In this document: positions 1 through 11,800 of the stretch, in pieces
Layout of the letters: each line of letters begins with the position of its first letter
Position numbering within the stretch: the first letter of the stretch is position 1
Source of the DNA: Gari tellinella
Lineage: Eukaryota; Mollusca; Bivalvia; Cardiida; Psammobiidae
Length of the DNA: 64,000 nt
Direction of reading: 5' to 3'
Assembly: GCA_922989275.2 (NCBI GenBank)
Contig: OV277871.1
Coordinates: 29,646,693 to 29,710,692 of the forward strand
The notes under the pieces: generated by a model
What the model was told of the DNA's origin: nothing
Seen by the model: the letters and a program-made list of their open reading frames with translations, nothing else
Database searches by the model: none
Made by a program: the position numbers and the translations under genes

Positions 1-430
1 ACATACAGGTCCTTTATCAAGTTTCTTCAAATTATGCCCCTGGGGTCAAAATTGGCCCCACCCCGGTGGGTCACTGTTTAACATAGAGTTATATAGTGAA
101 ATTTTCAAATGTCTTCTCCTCTGAAACTGATATGGCCATAGCTTTGATATTCGGCATGGTGACACTTTTAGATGTCCTTTACCTATTTTGTTTAAATGTT
201 TCCTGTCTTTTGCATATGAAGGTTACAGGAGCTAAAAATAGATTGTTTCAATGGCCCTGGTACCCTGATCTTAGATATTTGGCACATAGCATCATCTACA
301 GGTCCTCTTTCAAGGTTGTTCAAATTATGCCAATTGAGTTAAAAATGACCCTCTCCTGGACATAAATCTTTTTCTTCATTTTGTCAGTTATTCTCAGGTG
401 AGCGAAATATGCCCCATGGGGCTCTTGTTT
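1..430 (+). repeat. Right part of a bivalve-type dispersed repeat
   Basis: The stretch ends in CAGGTGAGCGAAATATGCCC followed by ATGGGGCTCTTGTTT. The same kind of end (CAGGTGAGCG, then a short palindrome, then CTTGTTT) closes the repeats near 2246 and 18721. The left end is outside the window. The 89-codon frame at 96-365 has no recognisable domain and I do not call it a gene. Confidence 0.6.
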
Positions 431-1160
431 ATTATTTCTTTTTACAATCTTTTTCAAACAGTTTGTTTACTTTAATTGTTCAACATAGTGATCTATAATA
501 CAAAATGTGCAATAGATAACCTAAACGTTACACTTTGTAAACTATTAAATGTTTTAAATGTATGTAAAATGTGACCCAATGTGTTCTAGGTCAAACCTAG
601 ATAACAAATGCCTTAACTCATTTATCACTGAAACTTTTAACGGACTCTTCCAGGTTCCAATTAATTCTAGTTAATGTATGACAACTAAATGGCAAAGAGT
701 GTATCCCTGATCAAAGGGCTCATTCAGTGATCTTCTGATCGTGGTATTCATGTATGGGACATGTGTATAGGTACTCTTTTCGTGAATGATACATAAATCA
801 GACCCAAAGAGATTTCAATTCATTCTTCTTCTCCTTCTTGCTGACTCGTATACACCAAAAAATAAAGATAATAAAAAAAGACCTCCGCTGGGTATCGAAC
901 TCATGGCCAAACATGTACTAAGCAAAACACTACTGTACTGTCTCGACCACAAAGACATATAGATATCCGACTCCTATTCTAAATATGAGCTTTATATTTC
1001 AACCCAGACCTACCCGTAAAACGTAACGGAAATAAGCGATATCGACCGAAGCTAAATTTAGCGTGTTCAACCAGCGTGTAATTATTTAAATTTTGACAGG
1101 TTAATAAAAAACAACAATAACAGCTTTCACTGCTGCAATATTGTCTGCCTAAAGTGGTTT
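431..1160. other. Non-coding AT-rich spacer
   Basis: I see no coding frame or clear repeat here except a tRNA-like block near 885-952. Confidence 0.5.
885..952 (-). repeat. tRNA-like sequence (possible SINE head or tRNA pseudogene)
   Basis: On the minus strand there is a B-box-like GAGTTCGATACCC and, about 45 nt upstream, an A-box-like GGTCGAGACAGTACAGTAG. The stems are not intact enough for a functional tRNA. It may be a SINE head. Confidence 0.35.
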
Positions 1161-2246
1161 TTTAGCTCACCTGGCACGAAGTGCCAAGGTGAGCTTTTAG
1201 GATCGCTGTATGTCCGTCATCCATCGTCTGTCTGTCTGTCCGTCCGTCCGTTCACAATTGGTTGTGAACACTCTTGCGGCTACAAATTTCATCTGATCTT
1301 CATGAAACTTCATAACAATGTTTGTCTGATAAAATCTAGGTCAAGTTCGAATGTGGGTCATGTCCGGTCAAAAACTAGGTCACTAGGTCAAATTAAAGAA
1401 AAACCTTGTGAACACTCTAGCGGCTAAAATTTCATCTGATCTTTATGAAACTTCATAACAATGTTTGTCTTGATAAAATCTAGGTCAAGTGCGAATGTGG
1501 GTCATGTCCGGTCAAAAACTAGGTCACTAGGTCAAATTATAGAAAAACCTTGTGAACACTAGGGGCTACAAATTTCATCCGATCTTCATGAAACTTCATG
1601 ACAATTTTTGTCTTGATGAAATCTAGGTCAAGTTTGAATGTGGGTCATGTCCGGTCAAAAACTAGGTCACTAGGTCAAATTAAAGAAAAACCTTGTGAAC
1701 ACTCTAGCGGCTACAAATTGCATCTGATCTTCATGAAACTTGTTGACAATGTTTGTCATGATGAAATCTAGGTCAAGTTCGAATGTGGGTCATGTCCGGT
1801 CAAAAACTAGGTCACTAGGTCAAATCATAGAAAAACCTTGTGAACACTCTAGAGGCAACAAATCTCATTTGATTGTAATGCAATTTTGGTCAGAATGTTT
1901 GCCTAATTAATATCTAGGTCAAATTCGAATATGAGTCATGTCAGGTCAAAAACTAGGTCACTAGGTCAAATCATTGGAAAATCTTGTTACCACTCTAGAG
2001 GCTACAAATCTCATTAGATCTGAATGAAATATTGTCAGAATGTTTGCCTACATCAAATCTAGGTCAAAATCAAATGTGTATTGTGTCTGGTCAAAAATTA
2101 GGTCACTAGGTCAATTCATAGAAAAATCTTGTTTACACTCTAGAGGTTGATTGTGGGTCATGTCAGGTCATAATCTAGGTCACTATAGGTCAAGTTTTAC
2201 ATGGTGTTCCAGGTGAGCGATTTAGGGCCATGGTGGCCCTTGTTTT
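1161..2246 (+). repeat. Dispersed repeat with CTCACCTGG inverted ends and about 144-bp internal tandem units
   Basis: It starts TTTAGCTCACCTGGCAC and ends CCAGGTGAGCGATTTAGGG, so the termini are inverted copies of AGCTCACCTGG. Inside, a unit beginning CTTGTGAACACTC recurs at about 1405, 1549, 1692, 1837, 1983 and 2128, a period of 143-146 bp. Each unit carries CTAGGTCAAGTTCGAATG and GGTCAAAAACTAGGTCAC. There is no coding potential. It is a non-autonomous mobile repeat whose class I cannot fix. Confidence 0.75.
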
Positions 2247-2452
2247 TATTAACATATTTGACATAAAAACAATAATAACAAGTGACAAACAGCTTGACTC
2301 CAGATCAGACGCTGCATGGTGCGGCGTCTGATCTAGATTCAAGCTGTTTGCATATGTAAGCCAATTTCCCTCCTTATAACAACTCCCTCTGAACAAGGCA
2401 TGCACGCTTCATCTCCCACTGGGTGTCGTTGTAGAGAGGGAACACTGTAGTA
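2247..2452. repeat. Hairpin MITE ending in a family D terminus
   Basis: 2286-2350 is an imperfect palindrome (CAAACAGCTTGA ... CAAGCTGTTTG) with a GCGGCGTCTGATC-type stem. About 2425-2450 is GTTGTAGAGAGGGAACACTG, the terminus of family D (compare 52280-52656 and 61145). Boundaries are approximate. Confidence 0.5.
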
Positions 2453-2895
2453 CTTTCACTGTCTAAATAAAGTAACCCATGTGGTTCTTGGGCATGCTAG
2501 CTTTGTTAACCCATTTGTGTCCACGATCCTATATATGGGACTTAGGAGTCTACACTGTTTGCTGATAGGAACTTCAATATAAAACAAAATGAAAATGGAA
2601 ATTTTGACAAGGCATCCCTTTGAATAAAAAATGGACTAATCCCATATATAAACATGGAAGAATCCACTGGGTATAAATGGGTTAACTTGCAGAAATGAAT
2701 TGGGACAACTGCCATATAGCCTGGCATGTTACAGTAGAAGGCTGCCAAAGGTTTAACCTTTTTAGTGATTCAAATGATTGATAAGAAACAGGCTTTGGGG
2801 TAAAGGGTTAACTCTTCACTACATAGCCTGTTTGTAGTTTTTCAAAGTGGGGAATTTTGCTAGTTAGATCAAGGTTGTCTTATTTTATGTTTCAG

Positions 2896-2966
2896 GTGCT
2901 CTGAACGCAGTTGTTTTCGGTATGGACAGAGAAACACTCCGTAAACTGACGCCTTCTCAAATAAAG
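2896..2966 (+). CDS. Candidate internal exon of an unidentified + strand gene
   Basis: A good acceptor (TTTTATGTTTCAG) precedes 71 nt that are open in one frame, followed by a GTCTGT donor. Taking two nucleotides from the previous exon, it reads ALNAVVFGMDRETLRKL and ends TPSQIK in phase 0. The first half recalls the stretch after the second helix of SLC25 mitochondrial carriers (..NAxVFGxxxxTLR..). That resemblance is weak, so I give no name. Upstream exons would lie left of the window. The next compatible exon I see is at 5785. Confidence 0.35.
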
Positions 2967-3008
2967 GTCTGTGCAAGACATCACATGCTGTTTAACTAAC
3001 ACTCATTA

Positions 3009-3195
3009 CAGAATTCCAGATAAGGGGAGCATTACAAAAATTAAAAGCGTGATGTCTTCACCCAATCCCACGATGTGACCACTCATCAGAATCATCTGTA
3101 AAAGACGATTTTAATGAGTGGTGACACATAGGGTTTAGTGCAGACATGAAGGAGAATTTTTTTTAAAATTTAGTTTACTCCCTTTTATCTGGTAT
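3009..3195. repeat. Family E hairpin MITE (diverged)
   Basis: It begins TTCCAGATAAGGGGAG and ends CTCCCTTTTATCTGG, with an imperfect central stem (CATCAGAATCATCT / AGACGATTTTAATGAG). The same layout recurs at 5553-5746 and 16037-16234. Confidence 0.6.
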
Positions 3196-3263
3196 CCTGT
3201 CAGTAGCACCTGACAAAGGGAAATTGGAGAAGTATAGTGGAGAATGCATTATTCTTTTCCATT

Positions 3264-3468
3264 AAACCTATTACCCAATAGCCTATTTCTAGGTGACCAC
3301 TTAAAGCAGGTTGAAAGTAAAGCAGAATGCTTTACTTTCAACCAGCTTTAAGTTATGATAAGCTAGAATTTAGGAAATATTTATTACGGTGTGTATTCAT
3401 GACTGTATGAAAAGGAACTATTTTCTTTCGTGAGGTAAAAAAAGGCATATCTATTGGTTAATGGGTTT
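3264..3468. repeat. Family A palindromic MITE
   Basis: The stem GCAGGTTGAAAGTAAAGC and its reverse complement flank a very short loop, with outer ends TTACCCAATAG and TTGGTTAATGGG. Confidence 0.65.
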
Positions 3469-3589
3469 AAAAACACTTGGTAGCTTCAGTTAGAGGGTGT
3501 GATGATGTAGTACATGTACAAACAATTCTTGTGTTTCTCACTAATTAACACTGTCAGTTATCACTTGTTAATAGCACAGCTTTATATTA

Positions 3590-3712
3590 CAGTGGAGAAA
3601 ACGTTATTCTTTCCCAATCCTTAAATAATACCTTCCATAGGAAACAGTTTGGAGCCAGATCAGACGACGGGAAATCCGGTGTCTAATCAGACTCCAAAGT
3701 TTTTGCCACTTA
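3590..3712. repeat. Family B MITE, truncated copy
   Basis: It begins CAGTGGAGAAAACGTTATTC, the family B terminus, and contains the hairpin AAACAGTTTGGAGCCAGATC ... GATTAGACTCC-like arm. The right terminus is missing. Confidence 0.6.
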
Positions 3713-4035
3713 GATAATGATAAAGCATGAGCATTTTTAAAAGGTTGTAATTTTTGTATTTTTTAATTCAATGCATTTGGGTTTAATTTATGTTTAAATA
3801 GCAAAGAATAACTTCCTCTCATTTGTATGACATATACCTGTGTAGCATGCTCTATTGTTTGCGCTTTGTCATCTTGACACAGTCACATTTGTGTAAATCC
3901 TTTCCCCTATAAGTTGTTCAGAGTAGAAGACAGGCAGTTACTAAAAGAAGGCTGAATGCTCCAAATGATATACTGCTTTCTTTTCAGTCTGCTTTAAGCT
4001 ACCATCTGCTATGGTATAGAAAATATTTCATTTTC

Positions 4036-4270
4036 AACCCTTTTCCCCATAGTCTGTTTCTATTAAAGCAGATTGAAAGTAAAGCAAATTGAAAGTAAGG
4101 CATAATAAGGCACATTCTGCTTTACTTTTGGTCTGCTTTTAGCTATCTTCTGTTTGATTTTTTTCAATGCTAAATCTTCGTGACTGTCCAAATTAGGAAC
4201 TTTTTTCTTCAGCCGAGAAATAAATAACATGCGTAAAAAGGTATAATTATGAAGCAGTGGATTAAGCAGC
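4036..4270. repeat. Family A palindromic MITE (rearranged)
   Basis: It begins CCCTTTTCCCCATAGTC and holds a partly duplicated GATTGAAAGTAAAGC arm. Its right end is diverged. Confidence 0.5.
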
Positions 4271-4582
4271 CACACATCAGTATACAATAAAAATGTCTAT
4301 TTATCAGTAAGTATTAAAAAAAAGGTTTTCCAAGAGGATTGAATAAAGGCGTCAAGAGGCGTTTCTTTGGGGGGAAAAGGTAGACACGAGTTTGACTGTG
4401 TAACTTATACTAAATCTCGTGCAGTGAAAAGTTTGTTAAGCTTCCGTTCTTTGATTATATACTAACAATCTGATATCACTTGAATTCCAGACCTTTGACT
4501 GGGTATTGGCTAAAATTTAATGCAACATTAGGTAAAACCAAATTCTAATATGACCACTAAAATGTATTAGTTATTTGGGTTT

Positions 4583-4680
4583 AGGACAGGTGACTGTTTA
4601 AAGCAAGGTGACAGTGAAACAGAAAGCTCCTAAAGAAGCATTCTTTTTCACTGTCACATTGCTTTTAGCTGTCCCCTGTC
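4583..4680. repeat. Family G hairpin
   Basis: An imperfect palindrome of about 98 bp: GACAGGTGACTGTTTAAAGC on the left, GCTTTTAGCTGTCCCCTGTC on the right, with GAAAGCTCC in the stem. Confidence 0.55.
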
Positions 4681-4799
4681 TTTAAAATAATCAATTAGGC
4701 TTCATTTTAGTGGTCGTTTTCTGCATATAGCATCCACTTGTTTTTAGAAAAAATCTATTTGTACTAGTATGTTGCTCAGTAGAGGCCGACTTCATATTT

Positions 4800-4940
4800 G
4801 GGTGTGACATAGTGGAGAAGACCGTATTCTTTCTCAATAATGGCTTTTGTGCTAAAACAGTTCATACACTAACAGTTGAAAACCAGGTCAGACTAGGAGT
4901 AACCCAGCATCTGATCAGGCTTCATACTGTAAGAATAAAT
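4800..4940. repeat. Family B-like degenerate MITE fragment
   Basis: ATAGTGGAGAAGACCGTATT resembles the B terminus. It is followed by a decayed hairpin (AACCAGGTCAGACTAGGAG ... CATCTGATCAGG). Confidence 0.4.
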
Positions 4941-4984
4941 CATCAGAAGTTTAAGAAATTTTCATTTTGAAAATTTCTACAATG

Positions 4985-5216
4985 CCTTGGATTGCCTGGT
5001 TTTAGTTTTGAAGACAGGTGTTCACTTAAAGCAGTTTGAAAGTAAAGCAGAATGCGCCTAATGAGACATTTTGCCTTACTTTAATTACTTTGCCTGCTTT
5101 AATTTACCATCTGTTATAATATAGAAAATATTTCTTATAGTACATATTCATGACTGTATAGCAATGATGAATAAATAAAAGGTGCAAAAAGGCGTATTTA
5201 TGGGGTAATGAGTAAA
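4985..5216. repeat. Family A palindromic MITE
   Basis: The left arm GTTTTGAAGACAGGTG then GAAAGTAAAGCAGAATG is followed by a diverged right arm and the shared tail ATTCATGACTGTATAG. Confidence 0.6.
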
Positions 5217-5432
5217 CGGTGAAAGAATAACGTCTTTACCAAGTGCATGTAATAACCTTTTCCTGTTAAGTATTACTAAATTGGCAGTTTTGATTTTGGT
5301 CTGGCAAATTTAGCCTTAATTGTATTTGAACAGAATCCAAACTGTTTCTAAATAAGCAAAATTTAAAAGAAACAAGCTCACATTGACTATGAAGTACACA
5401 CTAGTCCTGAACATGCATATAGCTATAATTAT

Positions 5433-5505
5433 GACCTGTGCAAACAGTTTTGATCCAAATGAGATACAAAGTAACTCGGCATCTCATCTGGATCAAAACT
5501 GTTTG
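5433..5505. repeat. Core hairpin of the GATC-type MITEs
   Basis: GCAAACAGTTTTGATCC pairs with GGATCAAAACTGTTTG; the inner stem is GAGATACAAAGTAACTCGGC / ATCTCAT. It lacks the longer flanks of families B and C. Confidence 0.55.
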
Positions 5506-5552
5506 ACATTCAGATATTACTTCCACATCACTGGGGAAAAGAGTTTTCAGAC

Positions 5553-5746
5553 AGGGCTACAGATAAAAAAGGAGTAAACTAAGCAAATCTAGCATTTTTA
5601 CACTCATTTCAGCACCAAATCCTATGGAGTTACTACTCATTAGAATCATCTCAAAGAGACGATTCTAATGAGTAGTGACACCATAAGGTTTAATGCAGAA
5701 ATAAAGATTTTAGTTTTTGAAATACTCCTCCTATCTGGAGCCCTGT
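5553..5746. repeat. Family E hairpin MITE
   Basis: The stem CATTAGAATCATCTC / GAGACGATTCTAATGAG is nearly perfect, and the ends are CTACAGATAAAAAAGGAG and CTCCTCCTATCTGGAG. Confidence 0.7.
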
Positions 5747-5784
5747 TGTTGATGTAATATATATGTTACTCTACTTATTTCTAG

Positions 5785-5910
5785 ATTGCATGGCAGCAGC
5801 ACTTACACTCTAAACGCATCTATGAATATCCACTTCCATTTACTAACAGACGTACCAAGCTTCATAGTAACTCTGAGCTAAACGCTCCTCTTCTTAAAAG
5901 GAACTCCTGA
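5785..5910 (+). CDS. Candidate terminal exon of the same + strand gene
   Basis: An acceptor (CTACTTATTTCTAG) opens a 42-codon phase-0 frame ending in TGA. It starts IAWQQHLHSKRIYEYPLPF and is basic near its end (APLLKRNS). Phase 0 fits the end of the exon at 2896-2966. AATAAA at 6211-6216, about 300 bp after the stop, could be the polyA signal. I do not recognise the peptide. A 41-codon open frame can occur by chance in this composition, so only the acceptor, the matching phase and the AATAAA together support it. Confidence 0.3.
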   Translation: MAWQQHLHSKRIYEYPLPFTNRRTKLHSNSELNAPLLKRNS

Positions 5911-6210
5911 CGCTCACTTGGCGTGGGCATCACTGGTGCATGGCATTGAACAGAAACACAGGTCTTGGTAATGTCCGGTTCCTTCTTTTAAAAAGTCAAT
6001 TTTGTATTTAAGCAATCACTTAATAATAGACCTTTTAAAAGATCATCATTAGAGATTTTTTCTTAATGCAGGATAAAAATGATGCAGAAAGGGCCCAATG
6101 ACGCACAAAAGCCCACTTTCTGCATTATTTGTTTTCCTGTATTTAACACTTTAACAGTCACCTATCATCAAGTGTATGATCACTTATCACAAGATTAACT
6201 GTACTTAAAT

Positions 6211-6216
6211 AATAAA
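6211..6216 (+). promoter_or_regulatory. Candidate polyadenylation signal
   Basis: AATAAA on the + strand, 301 bp after the TGA of the candidate terminal exon. It is meaningful only if that exon is real. Confidence 0.25.
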
Positions 6217-6362
6217 ACTTTTTGCATGCTGGGTCACTTTTTATGTCTGTTATAATTGTCATCTGCTACTTTTCTAGAATTAGAGTTTTCTAAATTTAGA
6301 AGCTATATAGAAGACTCATATAGTACCTTCTGTTTAAGTTTAAATTTCATTTGTTTTGCATC

Positions 6363-6602
6363 AACCCTTTTCCACATAGCTTGTTTTCAGTATTAAAGAC
6401 TGGGTTGCTTCAAACAGGCTGAAAATAAAATAGATTGCTCCTCTTTTATTTTCAGCCTACTTTAAGCTATCACCTGCTAGAATATAGAAAATATTTCTAC
6501 TGATACATATTCATGTCTGTATAAAGTGGAACTATTTTATTCTGTGGAGAAAAATAATATAAATGCTTAAAAATGTGTATCTATGAAGTAAAAGATTAAC
6601 CC
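6363..6602. repeat. Family A palindromic MITE
   Basis: It begins AACCCTTTTCCACATAGC, has a stem GGCTGAAAATAAAATAG / CTCTTTTATTTTCAGCC, and ends in GTAAAAGATTAACCC. Confidence 0.6.
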
Positions 6603-6809
6603 TTAGCCTGCCACGCACGACTATAGTTCCATATGCAAACAGCTTGGATCCGGATGAGACGCCGAGTAACTCGGCGTCTCATCCAGATCCAAGCTGTTTG
6701 ACACTCGGACAACATTTTCAGCAATTTTGAGCAACTTTGAAGCACTTTGAAACTTGAAGCAGACGAGAAATATAGCAGACGACAATTTATTTGGCGGGCT
6801 AAGGGTTAA
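6597..6809. repeat. Family C hairpin MITE
   Basis: Terminal inverted repeat TTAACCCTTAGCC ... GGGCTAAGGGTTAA. The core hairpin is GGATGAGACGCCGAGT / ACTCGGCGTCTCATCC, which pairs perfectly. The tail has the family C signature GCAGACGACAAT. It shares its left end with the right end of the preceding family A copy. Confidence 0.75.
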
Positions 6810-7254
6810 GTACATGTAACTATCAATGTATTCAATACTGAAAAAAAGCCATTGGGGAAGAGTTAATTGAACTGCATTATTTCTCTCGCTATCTATCTAG
6901 CTGATCTAATCTTGTTGTAACTTCAGTACAGCTGTTTAGTTAACAATTTCAACTCTAGCAAAAAGTATACATACTTAAAAATATTTTTGTTCTCACATAT
7001 ACAAATGTATATATGCCATGAGGGTTGGGTCACAAGTTATTACAACTTTAGACCTGACTGTGCCCCGTGCTTGTCATTTACCTGCAGTGCACCTATGGAA
7101 AGTACACAACTCCTATGCAAATGGTGTAAATTATTTGTCATCATTGCAATATATTATTAGAAAATAACCCTAAATTGTCAATAATGAACTAGACCTAACT
7201 TTAAATTATTATCCTCCATTGAAAGTTTCAGCGATGAATGGATTTAATGTAGAT

Positions 7255-7353
7255 ATAGTAATATGTAACACTTATACATAAACTTATATGTAATACTTAT
7301 AAATATATTTATATGTAATACTTATACATAAACCATTATGTAATACTTATACA
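7255..7353. repeat. AT-rich minisatellite, left segment
   Basis: Units around ATATGTAATACTTATACATA. The same array continues at 8822-8846 and 12862-13110, so it was split by two later insertions. Confidence 0.8.
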
Positions 7354-7355
7354 TA

Positions 7356-8819
7356 CGAGGGTTGTTCGGAAAGTTCGTAGAATTTTGCTATAAAAATACG
7401 TATAGTCGTAGTTGGATGCAAAAAATTAGATCAACATTAATTTCCAGATCTGTGCTACATATTCTGTGAAAATCGGCAATATACGCTTAAACACATTTTT
7501 TCTATGCATCTTACAAATACATACATAACGCATACCCGGAGCACGTCAACGTCGACGTGACGTCAAACGTTATATACGTCAAGCGAACGTCTCACTTTCC
7601 CAACATAATCACCCGCAATATCCACCTACTCGTTATGGCTTTCTAACTCATTTTACGCATGTTTCTGTATACAAGTCCTCACTGAATGTAGATACAAATT
7701 TCTGGGTCTGTTTGGTAAATTCAGCTGCTGAAACAAATGTAATTCCATGTAAGCTCGCCTTTAACTGTCAGCACTCTAAAACCCATGGGAGCCAATTCGG
7801 GGCCGTTTGGCGGGTGTTCTTACATATCAAACCATAGTAAGCTGATTTCTAACTGCGTTGAAGCTGCTCTACGATCCGGTTCATTATCCTGATGTAGCAT
7901 TACGCGCTCAAGATCCATGTGTAGTCGCTTCTCTCGTATCTCATCCGTAGTGTGCTTCTGTCCTTAAAATCGTCACCTTCGGCATCGTTTTGGCAGAGAA
8001 ACATCTGAGAGCATCGAACTCGGTTCTTCTTTCCCTTGTCCGTGAACAACCTCGGCACCCAGCGTGCTCTAACGTTAGACATACCAAGTTCATCTATTAA
8101 TAGTTCAAGTACAGTAGAGCAAGAAACACCAATTTTATCAAGCATATATCTTACTGTTGTAACTCTGTCTGCATTTTCCTTATCTTTTCACTTGTCCTTA
8201 ATGGAAGCAGCTAAGATTGATGGTCGGTCGCTCCTAGGAGCGTCCTGGATCGATTATTTTCCATTCCTAAAAAGTGATCGCCATTTATACAGGAATGCGA
8301 GACTCAACTTCTTGTCATATTTTCCCGTGGATTTAATCATTTTAAGAGTTTTTGTCGGCGATTTACCTACAGTAACATAATTTTATTTACAACAGTTTGC
8401 AAGTCAACGTCACTGGTCGACGTCATTTCTTTTTAGTTCGCATTTCCGCTATCTGTAGACTAAATACTGTAAATTCTGTTCAAGCGCTTACAATGTTTTG
8501 AAACTATGAGTAACTAACGTCATGACGTCACGTTACAATCAGACCTTTTCGCGCTTATCTAGCGTCAACAGAATTGAGAGAAATCACGTTTGCTTTATTA
8601 GAAGAAAGTTTAAAAAATTACAACTTTCGAGCTGCTCCGGGTCCCCGTTACTGCGTTGCTACGGTAACCTGTATATTCGGTAAACATTATCTATTTCATT
8701 TCTCTCTTACAAAATAGTTTAAAAATAAGATGAGGTACTTACATACCAAATTTCAAATTTATCAAATAAAGCTAACCAGAGATATAACAAAATTCTACGA
8801 ACTTTCCGAACAACCCTCG
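7356..8819 (-). mobile_element. mariner-family DNA transposon (decayed), with perfect 32-bp inverted ends
   Basis: The first 32 bases (CGAGGGTTGTTCGGAAAGTT onward) are the exact reverse complement of the last 32. The element is flanked by the TA duplication expected of mariner (7354-7355 and 8820-8821). At 1464 bp it is somewhat longer than typical mariners. Transposase remnants are on the minus strand. The ends are much better preserved than the gene, so it may be a non-autonomous copy moved in trans. Confidence 0.88.
7850..8150 (-). pseudogene. mariner transposase remnant
   Basis: A minus-strand frame reads STVLELLIDELGMSNVRARW and then VPRLFTDKGKKNRV, which fits the helix-turn-helix to linker region of mariner transposases (..LGMrrvsaKFVPkLLT..). 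Further on, in a shifted frame near 7862-7905, MLHQDNEPDRRA matches the block with the second catalytic aspartate (HQDNAPAH). Frame changes and lost spacing make it non-functional. Confidence 0.75.
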
Positions 8820-8853
8820 TACATGTATACTAATATGTAATACTTATAGTATA

Positions 8854-11800
8854 GTCCGAGAGTCAAAGGCCGATATTTAGCTGAACCTGGAAATGCCGGA
8901 TGAACTTTTTTTCTCTGCAGTTTTCAATAGTCTAGGGTGTCCTCATCAAGATCAAAGAGGGTGCCCGATGATATCCCTTGAGCATTTCTCAAAATATGCT
9001 AATTAAGTCCGCCATTACTGAAATTCCGTTATTTGGCCATATGTCAATTAGTATGTATCCTACCATGATGAAACTGGTGTCTATAACCAGGTTATCAGGG
9101 TCTACGAACACGATAAACCCATTATTTCAGGAATTAAATGTTTTGGACATTTGCAACTAATGCAAATTATGCAAATGAGGTCCGCCATTACTGAAATTCC
9201 GTTATTTGGCCATATGTCAATTAGTATGTATCCTACCATGATGAAATTGGTGTCTATAACAAGGTTATTAGGGTCTACGAACATGATAAACCCATCATTT
9301 CAGAAAAGTAAATGTTTTGGACATATGCAACTTATGCAAATTATGCAAATGAGGTCGGCCATTACTGAAATTCAGGGATTTTTGTTATACATGTATCTCC
9401 AAATATCAGACCATTTAAGACGGTCAACTGGTCCTCGCCTGTAAACATATGTTTCTATATAACAAACTGTTAGTCTAAGTCTGAAGATTATGAATCCTGC
9501 TGATGCAGTTAGCAACGCTTGGGACAACATCGCAATTCAAGATGGCGTCCAAGATGGCCGCCAAAAATACGAAATATCACTTACATGTAGGACTCAGTTG
9601 TTGGTACAATTTTCCATTAAATAATTCAAATGTGCCTCAAATGTATTCGAAACACATAAAATATGATTATTGAACTTCAATTTCATAATAAAATCTCTTT
9701 TAATCAAGAAATTATTCAAATTGCCGCAAAAGAGGCGTATTTTGCGGGTTTTTTTTTCACATATGTGTGTATATTTTACTAATGAAATGCTACAGTGTTT
9801 GTTGATAACTAAGAAGCGGAGCTTTTAGTGCAAATATATAGCAAGCAAGCAAGCATATATGTTCATCAAGATGTGCTTACCTCAAATCTGTTGTTAGCCA
9901 TCGGAAAAAGTCAATATGGTGGCCATTTTACAAGATGGCCGCCACTGAGTGATAGCTCAAGTTAACCAACCTTAAAAATCAGTTTCACCTCAGAAAAATG
10001 GCAGTTATTTAAAAAAAACAAAAAAACAACATGTGTATGATCTTCTTGATAAACAACGACTTATGTAGAAAAACAATGATGGCGGTTATTTTCCAAAACA
10101 GCCGCCAAACCCTGTTCGAACACCGTAAAAATGAATTTCTGGTAAATTGTCTATCACAAAACTTTTGTTTCAGAAGCAATTCACTTAAGCTAAAGTCAAA
10201 TGATTATGCTATGTTCCCATTTGGAGCTGCACAGTTATGTACAAGCACGTCCATATTTGTAGCATTTGCAGTGTCCAATGCATTGCTTCTTGCATCCGCA
10301 CTTTGTCAGCTGTTTGCAGTTCTCTGCTATTGGTGTCATTGAGGTCCAGTGAACCCTTCACATGTTGCTTTGCTTTATCCATCTCCAATCGGCAGGGCTT
10401 GCAGTTTTCATTAACGGTTCTAAACATTCTCCCCATATGCTTCCTGCTTGGTGTAAAGCAGCCCGTTTGATATGTTCATGAAGTGCTGCGTGAAACTTCA
10501 GGTCCAGCTAACATCCATCTTCTTAAGGCAGAAGGGTCTTCTGTCACACATACAACCATCCTTTTCCTTTGATTGTGACATTAGCCTATTCATGGGGTTG
10601 GTCGATTGCTATTGCAGAGAAAGATCGCTTCGATTTAACACAACAAATTTTCCGTCCTGAAATGCCTGGTTCTCGTTAGGATGCGTCACATCTAAGGTTA
10701 GCATGTCTTTCAGTTGCACCGGTAGGCAACATGCATAGTGGACGTTATTGTTTGAAAAAAAGAAAGGTATCAATGTTGCTTATGCTTGGCATTTGAGCTT
10801 GAAATTAGCCCGAAACGACCTTATCACTGAAAGACTAGTCAGTTTAATGAACCAGTAGTTGAACTGTGGACTTGACTGTGCAGCACTGCCCAACTGGGCT
10901 TAGATTTCGAGCACTCTGTTTTACGGAATAGAGAGTCCATTCTCATGTAGCAATTCTACAAGCGCGCTCCTTCGAGTCTTCCAATAAACAGACGTTCCAA
11001 TAAAAAATGGAAATGGTGGCTCGAGGTCTTTATAATGTATGAACGTGGAGGCTCCTTCTCTGTGCTTAGAATGACAGATGTATTGCAGGAGCTGTGTCAT
11101 TGCGGAATCTTTTTTACAAGCTCCAGGTTGCGTTTGCTACTTCACGTCAACTCCATGTTCTGGCATGTATACAAATCATTTAACATGCCATCAACGGAGC
11201 ACTTGTGTTTAAGCATTGACTTGAGAAGAGTTGTTGCTGCCTTACTGAGTACCACAGTTTCAGAATAAATAGACGTTTTAGATAGAACTGGGTGAGTAGC
11301 ACTTTTCCGCTACTGTGGGCTTCCAAGTCAGGAATTTCAGCTAACTATCTTTATTTCAGTCTTTTCAAGTGAACATCTGTTCTTGATTGGGTTTCATTCG
11401 TAAACTGCTCAAGTCGTTCCATAAACATTATCACACGAGCATTACTTAAGATGAAATATAAGAGGACCTGTTACGCTCAATTTTGTATCCATTATGAATG
11501 CCACGAGCTCTGAAACACAAGTAGAAAAAAACTTGTTTTTCATGTGTATCAGAACTTTCCTGTGTTTCAATCGATGACAATTAAGCCAATTCCTTATTGT
11601 ACAGTGTTGTCAGACATGACTTGTGATAATTCAGCTCTTGTGTCACAGCATCACCATCACTAAGTATAGACAGGAGCTTGCCATTATTTAGGTTACAGGC
11701 ACACTCGTTCAGTCGTTGGTCTACTCACATTGTCATTGCCTGTCGAGGCTCACCCTGGGTCAATTCGCTATATGAAATGGGAGTTGGTTGATCAATGATC

